NCBI GenBank assembly: GCA_000431135.1
Contig: HF987828.1
Span: forward strand, 1-10,062
Source of the DNA: Clostridium sp. CAG:590
Lineage (GTDB): Bacteria; Bacillota; Clostridia; Lachnospirales; Lachnospiraceae
Reading direction: 5' to 3'
Length of the DNA stretch: 10,062 nucleotides
In this document: positions 1 through 6,258 of the stretch, piece after piece
Position numbering within the stretch: the stretch's first letter is position 1
How the letters are laid out: every line of letters begins with the position of its first letter
The notes under the pieces: model-generated
Databases searched by the model: none
What the model saw: only the letters and a program-made list of their open reading frames with translations
Told to the model about the DNA's origin: nothing
Made by a program: the position numbers and the translations under genes

Positions 1-44
1 TTGATCCCAAATCAAGCGCTCTAGCCAAGCTGAGCCACACCCCG
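1..44 (-). tRNA. tRNA-Pro (anticodon UGG), 5' part, cut by window edge
   Basis: On the minus strand the sequence starting at 44 reads as a tRNA: acceptor arm CGGGGTG, then TG, a D arm with stem GCTC/GAGC around the loop AGCTTGGCTA, and an anticodon arm with stem CTTGA/TCAA(G) around the loop TTTGGGA. The anticodon is therefore UGG, for proline. The anticodon arm's last base, the variable loop, the T arm and the acceptor 3' strand lie beyond the left edge. No tRNA scan was run; the call rests on cloverleaf geometry and the conserved bases of the D and anticodon loops. Confidence 0.9.
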
Positions 45-75
45 TTCTTACGGTGTCATCGCTGACGCAACAACT

Positions 76-104
76 ACTATATCAAAATGTGTTTGACTTG
101 TCAA
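76..104 (-). promoter_or_regulatory. sigma-A promoter of the tRNA-Pro transcript
   Basis: Read on the minus strand, a perfect -35 box TTGACA (99-104) is separated by exactly 17 bp from a -10 box TATAGT (76-81). The predicted transcript starts near 69, leaving a leader of roughly 25 nt before the tRNA 5' end at 44. This is the strongest promoter match in the window, as expected for a stable-RNA unit. Confidence 0.85.
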
Positions 105-175
105 CCATTATTTTCAACTTTTTTGAAATTATTTCGCTCTGTAAGCGACTGTGTTGATACTTTCCAAACAGCACG

Positions 176-210
176 TTTGTTATATTAACAAATAATGTAC
201 CATTTGTAAA
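176..210 (-). repeat. AT-rich inverted repeat with a weak second promoter-like element
   Basis: TTTGTTA (176-182) and TAACAAA (186-192) form a perfect 7-bp inverted repeat around TAT. On the minus strand it overlaps a possible -10 box TAATAT (182-187), which lies 17 bp from TTTACA (205-210). It could be an upstream tandem promoter or operator for the tRNA unit, or an AT-rich hairpin after the glycosyltransferase gene. The -10 matches only 4 of 6 consensus bases, so the call is weak. No convincing GC-rich terminator was seen after the glycosyltransferase gene. Confidence 0.25.
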
Positions 211-253
211 GTCCTTTTTTCAATTTTTTTTAATTTTTTTTAAAATTCTTATT

Positions 254-1177
254 TTATCTGTTTTTCACCACTTCATCCACAATACATCTCGGTCTTCCCT
301 TGATCTCTTCATAGATGCGTGCAAGATAATAACCTATAATACCTAAACTGATCATGATCAGACTGCCCGTGATCAGCAACAACAGAATTACCGTGGTAAA
401 ACCTTCCAATGCCGTACCTGACACCCATTTTACAAGTGACTGTATTCCTAATATGATTGCAAAGAAGAAAAACAGAATACCGGACAACGTAATCAACTGC
501 ATTGGTGCTGTAGTAAAAGAACATATACTTCCGATTGCATATTTCACAAGTGATTTTGCCGACCATTTTGTAGTACCGGAAGTTCTCTCCTTCACATCAA
601 ATTCTACAATGGCACTCTTATAACCCAGCCATGACGAAAGTGCCCGGAAGAAAATATTCCTCTCTGGCAACTTAATATATTCATCCACAACTTTTCGGTC
701 TAACATCTTAAAGTCGGAAGAACGCTGCATCTCAATTCCGCTGGAACGACTGATCAGACTATAGAATAACTTTGCAAAACCCTTGTAAATAAAGTTCTCT
801 TTTCCTCTGCTCCGTTTCACGCCTTCAATTATTTCAAATCCTTCCTGCCATAATGCATACATATCCAATAAAGTCTCCGGTGGATGCTGCATATCACAAT
901 CCATTACCGCACACACATCTCCGGTCGCATGAGATAATCCTGCAAAAATTGCCGCCTCTTTTCCAAAATTTCTTGAAAATGATAATCCTAAGATCTTTGC
1001 ATCCGTAACCTTATCTGCCAACTGACGAATAATCTCAAAACTTCTGTCTTTCGATCCATCATTTACAAAAACAAGTTCAAATTGAATTCCTTTTGGTGCT
1101 AATACCTCTTTGATCTTATGATAAGCATTCTCTATATTTCCCTCTTCATTATACGTTGGTAAAATAATCGATAACAT
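254..1177 (-). CDS. GtrB/DPM1-like family 2 glycosyltransferase with C-terminal membrane helices
   Basis: A 307-residue protein. Residues 1 to about 170 form a GT-A fold family 2 domain: nucleotide-binding start LPTYNEEGNI (6-15), VNDGS (38-42) and the metal-binding DxD motif as D93-C-D95 in MDCDMQHPPE. Two hydrophobic helices follow (about 226-248 and 262-286), then the tail YLARIYEEIKGRPR typical of the dolichyl/undecaprenyl-phosphate sugar transferase group (DPM1, GtrB, ArnC). By family it would move a sugar from a nucleotide donor to undecaprenyl phosphate at the inner membrane face for cell-envelope glycosylation. The sugar cannot be read from sequence. The ATG at 1177 follows AGGAAGGAA (1186-1194) at 8-nt spacing. 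No flippase or partner glycosylation gene lies beside it. Domain and length are normal. Confidence 0.88.
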   Translation of the reverse strand: MLSIILPTYNEEGNIENAYHKIKEVLAPKGIQFELVFVNDGSKDRSFEIIRQLADKVTDAKILGLSFSRNFGKEAAIFAGLSHATGDVCAVMDCDMQHPPETLLDMYALWQEGFEIIEGVKRSRGKENFIYKGFAKLFYSLISRSSGIEMQRSSDFKMLDRKVVDEYIKLPERNIFFRALSSWLGYKSAIVEFDVKERTSGTTKWSAKSLVKYAIGSICSFTTAPMQLITLSGILFFFFAIILGIQSLVKWVSGTALEGFTTVILLLLITGSLIMISLGIIGYYLARIYEEIKGRPRCIVDEVVKNR

Positions 1178-1203
1178 GGTATATATTCCTTCCTGATAGA
1201 TTC

Positions 1204-1228
1204 AAAAAGCAAAAAACATTCTGCTTTT
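1204..1228 (-). repeat. small hairpin in the glycosyltransferase leader
   Basis: AAAAGCA (1205-1211) can pair with TGCTTTT (1222-1228) across a 10-nt loop. It lies between the predicted promoter and the ribosome binding site of the glycosyltransferase gene, so it would be in the mRNA leader. On the minus strand T-rich sequence follows, so it could also act as weak attenuation. The role is unknown. Confidence 0.3.
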
Positions 1229-1238
1229 CGCAACCTAC

Positions 1239-1267
1239 ATAATAGCAAACAAAAAGAACTATTGCAA
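1239..1267 (-). promoter_or_regulatory. promoter of the glycosyltransferase gene, overlapping a terminator
   Basis: On the minus strand, -35 TTGCAA (1262-1267), a 17-bp spacer and -10 TATTAT (1239-1244) preceded by TGC, an extended -10. The -35 box lies at the stem-loop boundary of the upstream gene's terminator hairpin (1251-1286). The start point would be near 1232, about 55 nt before the ATG. Confidence 0.55.
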
Positions 1268-1287
1268 TAAGACAATAGTTCTTTTTG
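1250..1287 (-). terminator. intrinsic terminator after the acidic membrane protein gene
   Basis: Perfect inverted repeat: AAAAAGAACTATTG (1251-1264) and CAATAGTTCTTTTT (1273-1286) around an 8-nt loop, with a flanking C-G pair. It lies 23 bp beyond the stop codon of the 1310-1594 gene. The A-tract and T-tract make it symmetric, so it could work in both directions, but no plus-strand gene ends here. Confidence 0.85.
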
Positions 1288-1309
1288 TCAGATTCCGTGT
1301 ATCCGGATG

Positions 1310-1594
1310 CTAGGCTTCAGTTGCAGATGTCTCCGATGCTTTTGCAGGCTTAACCTCTTCCTCTTCATCAAAGAAATCATCATCAAAGTCATCATCAAAA
1401 TCATCATCAAAATCATCCAGATAATCCGGAGTTAAATAGCGATATACTGCATACGCAATACCTGCAACAGCAGTAATTGCACCGATCACAGCAAATACCC
1501 AAAGGATTCTTCTTGTAGCTTTCTCCTGTGGATCCTCCCGCTTGATCAACTCCTGAATCTTAGCTGCATTGATTAAATCATCTAAATTCTTCAT
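1310..1594 (-). CDS. small acidic single-pass membrane protein, function unknown
   Basis: A 94-residue protein. It has a charged amphipathic N-terminus (MKNLDDLINAAKIQELIKRE), one hydrophobic helix at about 30-50 (LWVFAVIGAITAVAGIAYAV), a short YRYLTP linker, then a very acidic tail (about 59-80) built of DDDF units and a final EEEE. The C-terminus is Ala/Ser/Thr-rich. There is no signal-peptidase motif, so the helix is probably a membrane anchor. I recognise the pattern as one seen in uncharacterised Lachnospiraceae proteins but can assign no function. The ATG at 1594 follows AGGAAGG (1604-1610) at 9-nt spacing. The gene has its own promoter and terminator. The DDDF tail is encoded by a 12-bp tandem repeat, so its length may vary between strains. 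Confidence 0.8.
   Translation of the reverse strand: MKNLDDLINAAKIQELIKREDPQEKATRRILWVFAVIGAITAVAGIAYAVYRYLTPDYLDDFDDDFDDDFDDDFFDEEEEVKPAKASETSATEA
1377..1417. repeat. 12-bp tandem repeat encoding the DDDF tail
   Basis: Three units of TCATCATCAAAA/G at 1377-1388, 1389-1400 and 1401-1412, then a partial fourth to 1417. Each unit encodes four residues (DDDF reading on the minus strand). The period is a multiple of three, so slippage would lengthen or shorten the acidic tail without a frameshift. Confidence 0.85.
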
Positions 1595-1635
1595 TATCCA
1601 ATACCTTCCTTTCCTCTTATCTCATATATGGATTT

Positions 1636-1644
1636 AGTATACCA
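1636..1644 (-). promoter_or_regulatory. extended -10 promoter of the acidic membrane protein gene
   Basis: On the minus strand TGG-TATACT (1636-1644) is an extended -10 element about 40 nt upstream of the start codon. The matching -35 position holds only a weak TAGTAA, so the call depends on the extended -10. Confidence 0.5.
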
Positions 1645-1698
1645 TAATTCTATCGGATTTACTATATAAATATGTGAATTTTCTATATAATTTTCACT

Positions 1699-3948
1699 CT
1701 AATTTGGCAATTTTTTTAATTTGGCAAAAGAGGCAAACATCCGTTTCACACCAACTTTGTCAAATTTCACGGTAACCTCATAATCTTTGCCACCGGAGAC
1801 CAGTTCCGTCACTGTTCCGTCACCAAATTTGATATGACGTACCCGATCGCCTACCGCATAATCAATCTGAAGCCGTTCCACTTTGAATTCCTTACCAAAT
1901 GCCGGTTTGCTTCCCGCAGCAGTTCCAAAAGAATATGGTTTTCCCGTCACACTTGCACTCCGTTGTTCCAGTGTCTTTCTCGCTTCACAAGAAGCCTGAT
2001 TCTGACGTTTTACCGCATAAGAGCCTTCCCCATTCATTGAGATTACATCCTTGGGAATTTCCTTCACAAAACGGGATATCGGATTATAGTCCGTCTTTCC
2101 TCTCATCATACGCTGCCTTGCAGCACTTAAATACAATCGTTCTTTTGCACGTGTAATTCCAACATAACACAATCGGCGTTCTTCTTCCTCTGCGTCCGGA
2201 TCATCCGAATCCAATGCCATCCCGCTTGGAAATAAACGATCTTCCATTCCACCCAAAAATACGCACGGGAATTCCAATCCTTTTGCACTATGTAACGTCA
2301 TAAGAAGAACTTTCTCTTCCGACTCCTGAACTTCATCCACTTCCGCCACTAACGCAATCTCTTCCAACAAACCGGAAAGTGTCGGATTCTCTGTCTCCTG
2401 CTCGTATTTGACGATCTTATTCTTTAATTCTGCCAGGTTCTCGATTCTCGCCTCTGCCTCGTCTGTCTGCTCCGCTGCCAGCTCTTCCATATATCCGGTC
2501 TTATCCAGCACCGCATCAAACACCTCACTTAAGAATACGCCCTGTTCCAACATATCCCTCAGATCTGATATCAATTCCGTAAATGCTTCCACCTTCGCTA
2601 CACAACGATTCAAGCCCGGTATATTCGAAGCCTCATACATCGCATCTAATAAACTCATTTCATAGGTATCCGCATATGCCTGGATCTTATCTACACTCGC
2701 TACGCCAATTCCTCTTTTGGGTACATTTACAATTCTTCGAACAGCTATACTGTCCCAGCCGTTGTCGATCACCTTCAGATAGCAGATGATATCCTTTACT
2801 TCTTTTCTGCCGTAGAAATTCAGCCCTCCAATGATCTTATATGGAATATTATGCATGAGTAATTTTTCTTCAAAAATACGGGACTGTGCATTCGTTCTGT
2901 ATAGAATCGCAAAATCATTATATGGACGGTTCTCTTCTCTGTGCTGTCTTGCAATCTCCCGCACCACACCTTCTGCTTCCATATATTCCGTATCATACAA
3001 AGAAAATTGAATTTTCTCACCATCTTCTGCTTGTGTCCAGAGTGCTTTTTCCTTTCTGCCACTATTATTCGCAATCACCCCATTGGCAGCCTTTAGAATA
3101 TTGCCACTTGAACGATAATTTTGTTCCAGTTTTATGACCTTTGCCTCCGGATATTCTTCCTCAAAATTCAATATATTATAAATGTTGGCTCCCCGGAATT
3201 TGTAAATAGACTGATCATCATCTCCCACTACACACAGATTGCGATATTTCTCTGCCAACTGCTTGATCAGTAAAAACTGAATATGATTTGTATCCTGATA
3301 CTCATCCACCATAATATATTGAAAACGATCCTGATACTGCTTCAATACATCCGGATGAAACTGGAAAAGTTCTACCGTCTTATATAACAGATCATCAAAA
3401 TCTAACGCATTACTCTGCTTCAAACGATCCTGGTATTCTCTGTAAACCTTTGCAATCTGCATCTTGCGGTATTGTCCGCTTGCTTCTCTGTCATATTCGG
3501 AAGGTGACACAAAACGTTCCTTTGCCTTGGAAATCTCCGACATCAACATTCGTTCCGGATATTGTTTCGGGTCCATATTGAGTTTCTTAAGGCATGCCTT
3601 TATCGCTGTCTTCTGATCATCACTGTCATAAATCGTAAAATTGTTCTCATATTCCAACCGGTCAATATATCTTCTTAAAATACGCACGCATAGAGAATGG
3701 AATGTTGATACCCATACACTCTCTGCTCCATAAGATACAATACGGTCTACCCTTTCCCTCATTTCCTGTGCCGCTTTGTTCGTAAATGTGATTGCAAGGA
3801 TATGGTAAGGATTTACCCCCTGTTCAATTAAATAAGCAATTCGATGCGTCAGTACTCTGGTCTTGCCACTTCCTGCACCCGCTAATAAAAGCAACGGGCC
3901 TTCCGTATGTTGTACTGCTGCATCCTGTTTATCATTTAATCCATTCAT
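1699..3948 (-). CDS. pcrA: ATP-dependent DNA helicase PcrA (UvrD family, superfamily 1A)
   Basis: A 749-residue 3'-5' helicase acting in nucleotide excision repair, recombination control and rolling-circle replication. All helicase motifs are present in order: Walker A AGAGSGKT (23-30, Lys29), Ia ITFTNKAAQEM (about 53-63), II VDEYQDT (214-220, DE at 215-216), III GDDDQSIYKFRGA (242-254), IV LEQNYRS (274-280), V TLHSAKGLEF (551-560) and VI RRLCYVGITRAKE (591-603). The C-terminal Tudor-like domain (about 698-747, YAVGDRVRHIKFGDGTV) is the RNA-polymerase-binding part in PcrA proteins. Length is normal for PcrA. An upstream in-frame ATG at 3972 would add MKIRGIVY but has no ribosome binding site, while the chosen ATG at 3948 has AAGAGG 10 nt upstream and gives the usual MNGLN start. 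No ligA or pcrB follows it. Confidence 0.96.
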   Translation of the reverse strand: MNGLNDKQDAAVQHTEGPLLLLAGAGSGKTRVLTHRIAYLIEQGVNPYHILAITFTNKAAQEMRERVDRIVSYGAESVWVSTFHSLCVRILRRYIDRLEYENNFTIYDSDDQKTAIKACLKKLNMDPKQYPERMLMSEISKAKERFVSPSEYDREASGQYRKMQIAKVYREYQDRLKQSNALDFDDLLYKTVELFQFHPDVLKQYQDRFQYIMVDEYQDTNHIQFLLIKQLAEKYRNLCVVGDDDQSIYKFRGANIYNILNFEEEYPEAKVIKLEQNYRSSGNILKAANGVIANNSGRKEKALWTQAEDGEKIQFSLYDTEYMEAEGVVREIARQHREENRPYNDFAILYRTNAQSRIFEEKLLMHNIPYKIIGGLNFYGRKEVKDIICYLKVIDNGWDSIAVRRIVNVPKRGIGVASVDKIQAYADTYEMSLLDAMYEASNIPGLNRCVAKVEAFTELISDLRDMLEQGVFLSEVFDAVLDKTGYMEELAAEQTDEAEARIENLAELKNKIVKYEQETENPTLSGLLEEIALVAEVDEVQESEEKVLLMTLHSAKGLEFPCVFLGGMEDRLFPSGMALDSDDPDAEEEERRLCYVGITRAKERLYLSAARQRMMRGKTDYNPISRFVKEIPKDVISMNGEGSYAVKRQNQASCEARKTLEQRSASVTGKPYSFGTAAGSKPAFGKEFKVERLQIDYAVGDRVRHIKFGDGTVTELVSGGKDYEVTVKFDKVGVKRMFASFAKLKKLPN

Positions 3949-3958
3949 ATAAACTATA

Positions 3959-3964
3959 CCTCTT
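3959..3964 (-). promoter_or_regulatory. ribosome binding site deciding the pcrA start
   Basis: AAGAGG on the minus strand, 10 nt before the ATG at 3948. It overlaps the first codons of the longer reading frame from 3972, which itself lacks any Shine-Dalgarno sequence, so translation should start at 3948. Confidence 0.7.
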
Positions 3965-3992
3965 ATTTTCATGTCGTATTACTGATTTTTTA

Positions 3993-4021
3993 AGTATACA
4001 TGATTTGATAACGCTACGCAA
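3993..4021 (-). promoter_or_regulatory. promoter of pcrA
   Basis: On the minus strand, -35 TTGCGT (4016-4021), a 17-bp spacer and -10 TATACT (3993-3998). The -10 is good (5 of 6 bases) and the -35 weak (3 of 6). The start point would be near 3986, just upstream of the longer-frame ATG, giving a leader of about 38 nt before the preferred start. Confidence 0.5.
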
Positions 4022-4054
4022 TTCTTTTCATCCAATTTTTCGAATATATGTTTT

Positions 4055-4082
4055 GGTCATAAATTTCGGTTCATAAATTTCG
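4055..4082. repeat. 14-bp direct repeat upstream of the metF promoter
   Basis: TCATAAATTTCG occurs at 4057-4068 and again at 4071-4082. Including flanking bases the unit is 14 bp, GGTCATAAATTTCG then GTTCATAAATTTCG, differing at one base. It ends 13 bp before the metF -35 box and lies between the divergent pcrA and metF promoters. Its position suits an activator or repressor site, but the factor is unknown. Confidence 0.6.
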
Positions 4083-4095
4083 TCCATATGCAGAA

Positions 4096-4124
4096 TTGCC
4101 CCCATTTCATTCTTATGCTATAAT
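4096..4124 (+). promoter_or_regulatory. promoter of metF
   Basis: -35 TTGCCC (4096-4101), a 17-bp spacer and a consensus -10 TATAAT (4119-4124) preceded by TGC, an extended -10. The start point would be near 4131, giving a leader of only about 30 nt with AAGAGGA (4146-4152) as ribosome binding site. There is no room for a SAM riboswitch or T-box. Confidence 0.75.
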
Positions 4125-4160
4125 TATCTTACTTATATATTACGAAAGAGGAACAACACT

Positions 4161-5024
4161 ATGATCAAAGACATTTACCAGCCCGGCAAAACCGTATTTT
4201 CTTTTGAGGTCTTCCCTCCAAAAAGAAATGATGATATTTATGACATATACAAGACTTTAGACCAGTTAAAAACTCTGAACCCCGACTTTATCAGTGTAAC
4301 ATACGGTGCCGGCGGCAGCAATTCCAAAAAAACCGCAACGATTGCTTCTTATATTCAGAATATATGCGAGATTGAAGCGATTGCACATTTAACCGCCGTT
4401 GCAATGAATTCTGAATTTCTGATTGATTTTCTGGATAAATTACAACAAAAAGGTGTCTGTAATGTACTGGCCCTGCGTGGTGACCGTCCACGGGATATGA
4501 GCGACGAAGATTATAGCAATCGTACATTTCTCCACGCAAGTGACATTATTCAGATCATCCACAAACATTCCGATCTGTGTGTAGCCGCTGCATGTTATCC
4601 TGAAATTCACCCGGAATCAGAAACCCGCGAAAGTGATCTTCATTATTTAAAGGAAAAAGTAGACTCCGGTGTCAATTTTCTGATCACTCAGATGTTTTTT
4701 GATAATGAACGTTTCTATGAATTCCGGGAACTCGCACGCAAGAGCGGAATCAATGTCCCAATCTCAACCGGTATTATGCCGATCACCGCTGCCAAACAGC
4801 TTGGAACGAGTGTATCCTTATCGGGCACCTCTGTACCTACCAAATTAAGCAGTATGGTTGCCAAATATGCGGATAATCCGGATGATTTACGCAAGGCCGG
4901 CATTGAATATGCCGTAGAACAGATCAATGATCTGATTGAAAATGATGTCGACGGCATACATATCTATACCATGAACAAAGCCGCAACCGCAATCGATATC
5001 ATGAAACAAGTACACCGAAAATAA
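4161..5024 (+). CDS. metF: methylenetetrahydrofolate reductase
   Basis: A 287-residue flavoprotein of the MTHFR family, which reduces 5,10-methylene-THF to 5-methyl-THF, the methyl donor for methionine synthase. Visible motifs are FSFEVFPPK with the catalytic glutamate at E16 (E28 in E. coli MetF), TYGAGGS (47-53), LRGD (105-108, D108 corresponding to E. coli D120), ACYPEIHPE (144-152), ITQMFFD (175-181, Q177 corresponding to Q183) and GIMPI (204-208). The TIM-barrel length is normal for the bacterial enzyme, with no C-terminal regulatory domain. The ATG at 4161 lies 9 nt after AGAGG. No metH, folD or metV lies beside it, so methionine supply is the simplest role, though a part in one-carbon/acetogenic metabolism cannot be excluded. 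Confidence 0.95.
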   Translation: MIKDIYQPGKTVFSFEVFPPKRNDDIYDIYKTLDQLKTLNPDFISVTYGAGGSNSKKTATIASYIQNICEIEAIAHLTAVAMNSEFLIDFLDKLQQKGVCNVLALRGDRPRDMSDEDYSNRTFLHASDIIQIIHKHSDLCVAAACYPEIHPESETRESDLHYLKEKVDSGVNFLITQMFFDNERFYEFRELARKSGINVPISTGIMPITAAKQLGTSVSLSGTSVPTKLSSMVAKYADNPDDLRKAGIEYAVEQINDLIENDVDGIHIYTMNKAATAIDIMKQVHRK

Positions 5025-5042
5025 GATTATTTTTTAATAATC
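5025..5042 (+). terminator. AT-rich hairpin directly after metF, possible weak terminator
   Basis: GATTATT (5025-5031) and AATAATC (5036-5042) pair perfectly around TTTT, starting at the base after the metF stop codon. The stem is AT-rich and no T-tract follows, so termination would be inefficient and some metF transcripts may run into the DUF1836 gene. Confidence 0.35.
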
Positions 5043-5044
5043 CC

Positions 5045-5073
5045 TTGCAATATAGTTTTAAAAACTATATACT
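5045..5073 (+). promoter_or_regulatory. promoter of the DUF1836 gene with an operator-like palindrome in the spacer
   Basis: -35 TTGCAA (5045-5050), a 17-bp spacer and -10 TATACT (5068-5073). The spacer is almost entirely a near-perfect palindrome, TATAGTTTT-A-AAAACTATA (5051-5069), extended by one more pair at 5050/5070. A protein bound there would cover both promoter boxes. The leader is about 50 nt, ending with GAGGA (5122-5126). Confidence 0.6.
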
Positions 5074-5131
5074 GTGATATATATAGTACAATTTAACCAA
5101 TTGGAACAACATCCGGTAAGCGAGGACAATT

Positions 5132-5776
5132 ATGAATACTTTTGCATTTAAAGAAATAGAAAAACAAATTAAACAATGGATTCAATTAGACTATATATCC
5201 CCGGAAGATATCCCTTCTATCGAGTTATATATGGATCAGATCACCACTTTCATGGATAAGCAGTTAGCAGGAAACAAACGGCAGGCAGATGATAAGATAC
5301 TAACCAAAACAATGATCAATAATTATTCCAAGAACGCTCTGTTGCCACCTTCTGACAAGAAGAAATATTCCAAAGATCATATCATTCTGTTGATCTATAT
5401 CTATTACATGAAAAGCTTTCTGTCAATCAGTGATATTCAGAACCTGCTATCACCTATGACAGATTCCTATTTTCATGCAGAATCCGGCACTACCATGTCC
5501 GATATCTATAACAACCTATTCCAGTTAGAACAGCAATATGGTATCCATATCCGCGATAACATTGAGGAAGTATGTAAGATTGCAGAACAGCAATTTGGAG
5601 AATCCGATGATTATCTGAAGACATTTGCCATGATTATAATGTTAAGTTATGACATTTATGCAAAGAAACAACTGATCGAACGTTTGATCGATTCTGTTAA
5701 GCCTCCGGTTCCTTCAAAGGCAGAATTAAAAGAGGCAAAGCAAAAAGAAAAGCAGTCCAAAAAAGAACAACAGTAA
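5132..5776 (+). CDS. DUF1836 domain protein, probable MerR-like DNA-binding regulator
   Basis: A 214-residue protein. The N-terminal half carries the DUF1836 signature: IPSIELYMDQITTFMDKQL (27-45), then LTKTMINNYSKNALLPP (57-73), KKKYSKDHIILLIYIYYMK (76-94) and LSISDIQNLL (97-106). The Y-x-x-x-x-LLPP turn followed by a Y-S-x-x-H/D helix and an S-x-x-DI-x-x-LL helix resembles a MerR-type winged helix. Residues 107-190 are mostly helical, perhaps a ligand or dimer domain, and the tail (194-214) is Lys/Glu/Gln-rich. The ATG at 5132 follows GAGGA closely (5-6 nt). The family has no settled function. The promoter palindrome suggests it may regulate itself. It stands alone between metF and a bidirectional terminator. 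Confidence 0.85.
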   Translation: MNTFAFKEIEKQIKQWIQLDYISPEDIPSIELYMDQITTFMDKQLAGNKRQADDKILTKTMINNYSKNALLPPSDKKKYSKDHIILLIYIYYMKSFLSISDIQNLLSPMTDSYFHAESGTTMSDIYNNLFQLEQQYGIHIRDNIEEVCKIAEQQFGESDDYLKTFAMIIMLSYDIYAKKQLIERLIDSVKPPVPSKAELKEAKQKEKQSKKEQQ

Positions 5777-5777
5777 C

Positions 5778-5821
5778 ATAACAAAAACCATTGCACATCA
5801 ACATGCAATGGTTTTTGTTAT
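5778..5821. terminator. bidirectional terminator between the convergent DUF1836 and yerC-like genes
   Basis: Perfect 18-bp inverted repeat: 5778-5795 pairs with 5804-5821 around an 8-nt loop (CATCAACA). The core is CCATTGCA/TGCAATGG with an A-tract before and a T-tract after, so it works in both directions. It starts one base after the DUF1836 stop codon and ends 2 bp before the yerC stop codon. Confidence 0.95.
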
Positions 5822-5823
5822 CT

Positions 5824-6126
5824 CTATTCCATAAGCCCTTTTTCTCTTAGTCGTGCAAAGACCATCTCGTAACCCTCTCCACCATAATTCAACGATCGAT
5901 TCACCCGGGCAATTGTTGCTGTAGAAGCTCCGGTCTGCTCTGCCACCTCCATATAGGTATGTCCCTGTGTCAGCATCTTGGCAACTTCAAATCGCTGTGC
6001 CAGCGAAAGTACTTCATTCACGGTACATACATCCTCAAAAAACTTATAGCATTCTTCCTCTTCTTCCAATGTTAGAATCGCATCAAACATTTCCTTAACT
6101 GCTTTGGTTCTAATTGTTTTCCCCAT
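5824..6126 (-). CDS. YerC/YecD-type TrpR-related DNA-binding protein
   Basis: A 100-residue all-helical protein of the Trp-repressor superfamily. Residues about 33-55 (CTVNEVLSLAQRFEVAKMLTQG) give the TrpR-like helices, and the helix-turn-helix lies at about 57-79 (TYMEVAEQTGASTATIARVNRSL). The ending GGEGYEMVFARL is typical of the YerC/YecD group. The group is widespread in Firmicutes, and its ligand and targets are not established here. No tryptophan genes are nearby. The ATG at 6126 follows GGAG (6135-6138) at 8-nt spacing. It has its own promoter and shares the convergent terminator with the DUF1836 gene. Confidence 0.9.
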   Translation of the reverse strand: MGKTIRTKAVKEMFDAILTLEEEEECYKFFEDVCTVNEVLSLAQRFEVAKMLTQGHTYMEVAEQTGASTATIARVNRSLNYGGEGYEMVFARLREKGLME

Positions 6127-6204
6127 ATTCTACACTCCATCTATATAATCTATTCAGCAAACAATCTTCTGTTCTGTAACTCTTCACTGTATTAAAGTGT
6201 TTTC

Positions 6205-6233
6205 ATTATAATATAGATATAAAATCAATGCAA
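6205..6233 (-). promoter_or_regulatory. promoter of the yerC-like gene, overlapping the amylase terminator
   Basis: On the minus strand, -35 TTGCAT (6228-6233), a 17-bp spacer and a consensus -10 TATAAT (6205-6210). The -35 box lies in one arm of the terminator hairpin of the upstream amylase gene. The start point would be near 6198, giving a leader of about 70 nt. Confidence 0.55.
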
Positions 6234-6252
6234 GCCATTTCGGCCTGCATTG
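6221..6252 (-). terminator. intrinsic terminator of the alpha-amylase gene
   Basis: CAATGCAAGCC (6226-6236) pairs with GGCCTGCATTG (6242-6252) around a 5-nt loop: 10 pairs with one A/C mismatch. In the minus-strand transcript it is followed by GATTTTATAT. It starts 7 bp after the amylase stop codon. Confidence 0.8.
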
Positions 6253-6258
6253 TTCATT

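Noticed and set aside
134..148. TCGCT/AGCGA hairpin as a terminator for the glycosyltransferase gene
   Set aside because: It has only 5 bp, no T-tract on either strand, and lies over 100 bp past the stop codon.
1377..1417. CRISPR-like short repeat array
   Set aside because: The 12-bp units have no spacers and are simply the coding repeat for the DDDF tail.
1834..2156. Plus-strand open frames opposite pcrA, metF, the amylase and the endolysin
   Set aside because: They lie entirely within strong conserved genes, have no ribosome binding sites, and show low-complexity Ser/His/Leu-rich products typical of antisense shadows.
3949..3972. Longer pcrA start at ATG 3972
   Set aside because: There is no Shine-Dalgarno sequence before it. 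The extra residues MKIRGIVY do not fit the PcrA N-terminus, and their codons contain the ribosome binding site for the ATG at 3948.
4125..4160. Possible SAM riboswitch or T-box before metF
   Set aside because: Only about 30 nt separate the predicted start point from the ribosome binding site region and ATG, far too short, and no S-box or T-box motifs are seen.
5097..5104. CCAATTGG palindrome in the DUF1836 leader
   Set aside because: It is short, has no loop and is common by chance in AT-rich DNA. The spacer palindrome at 5050-5070 is the better operator candidate.
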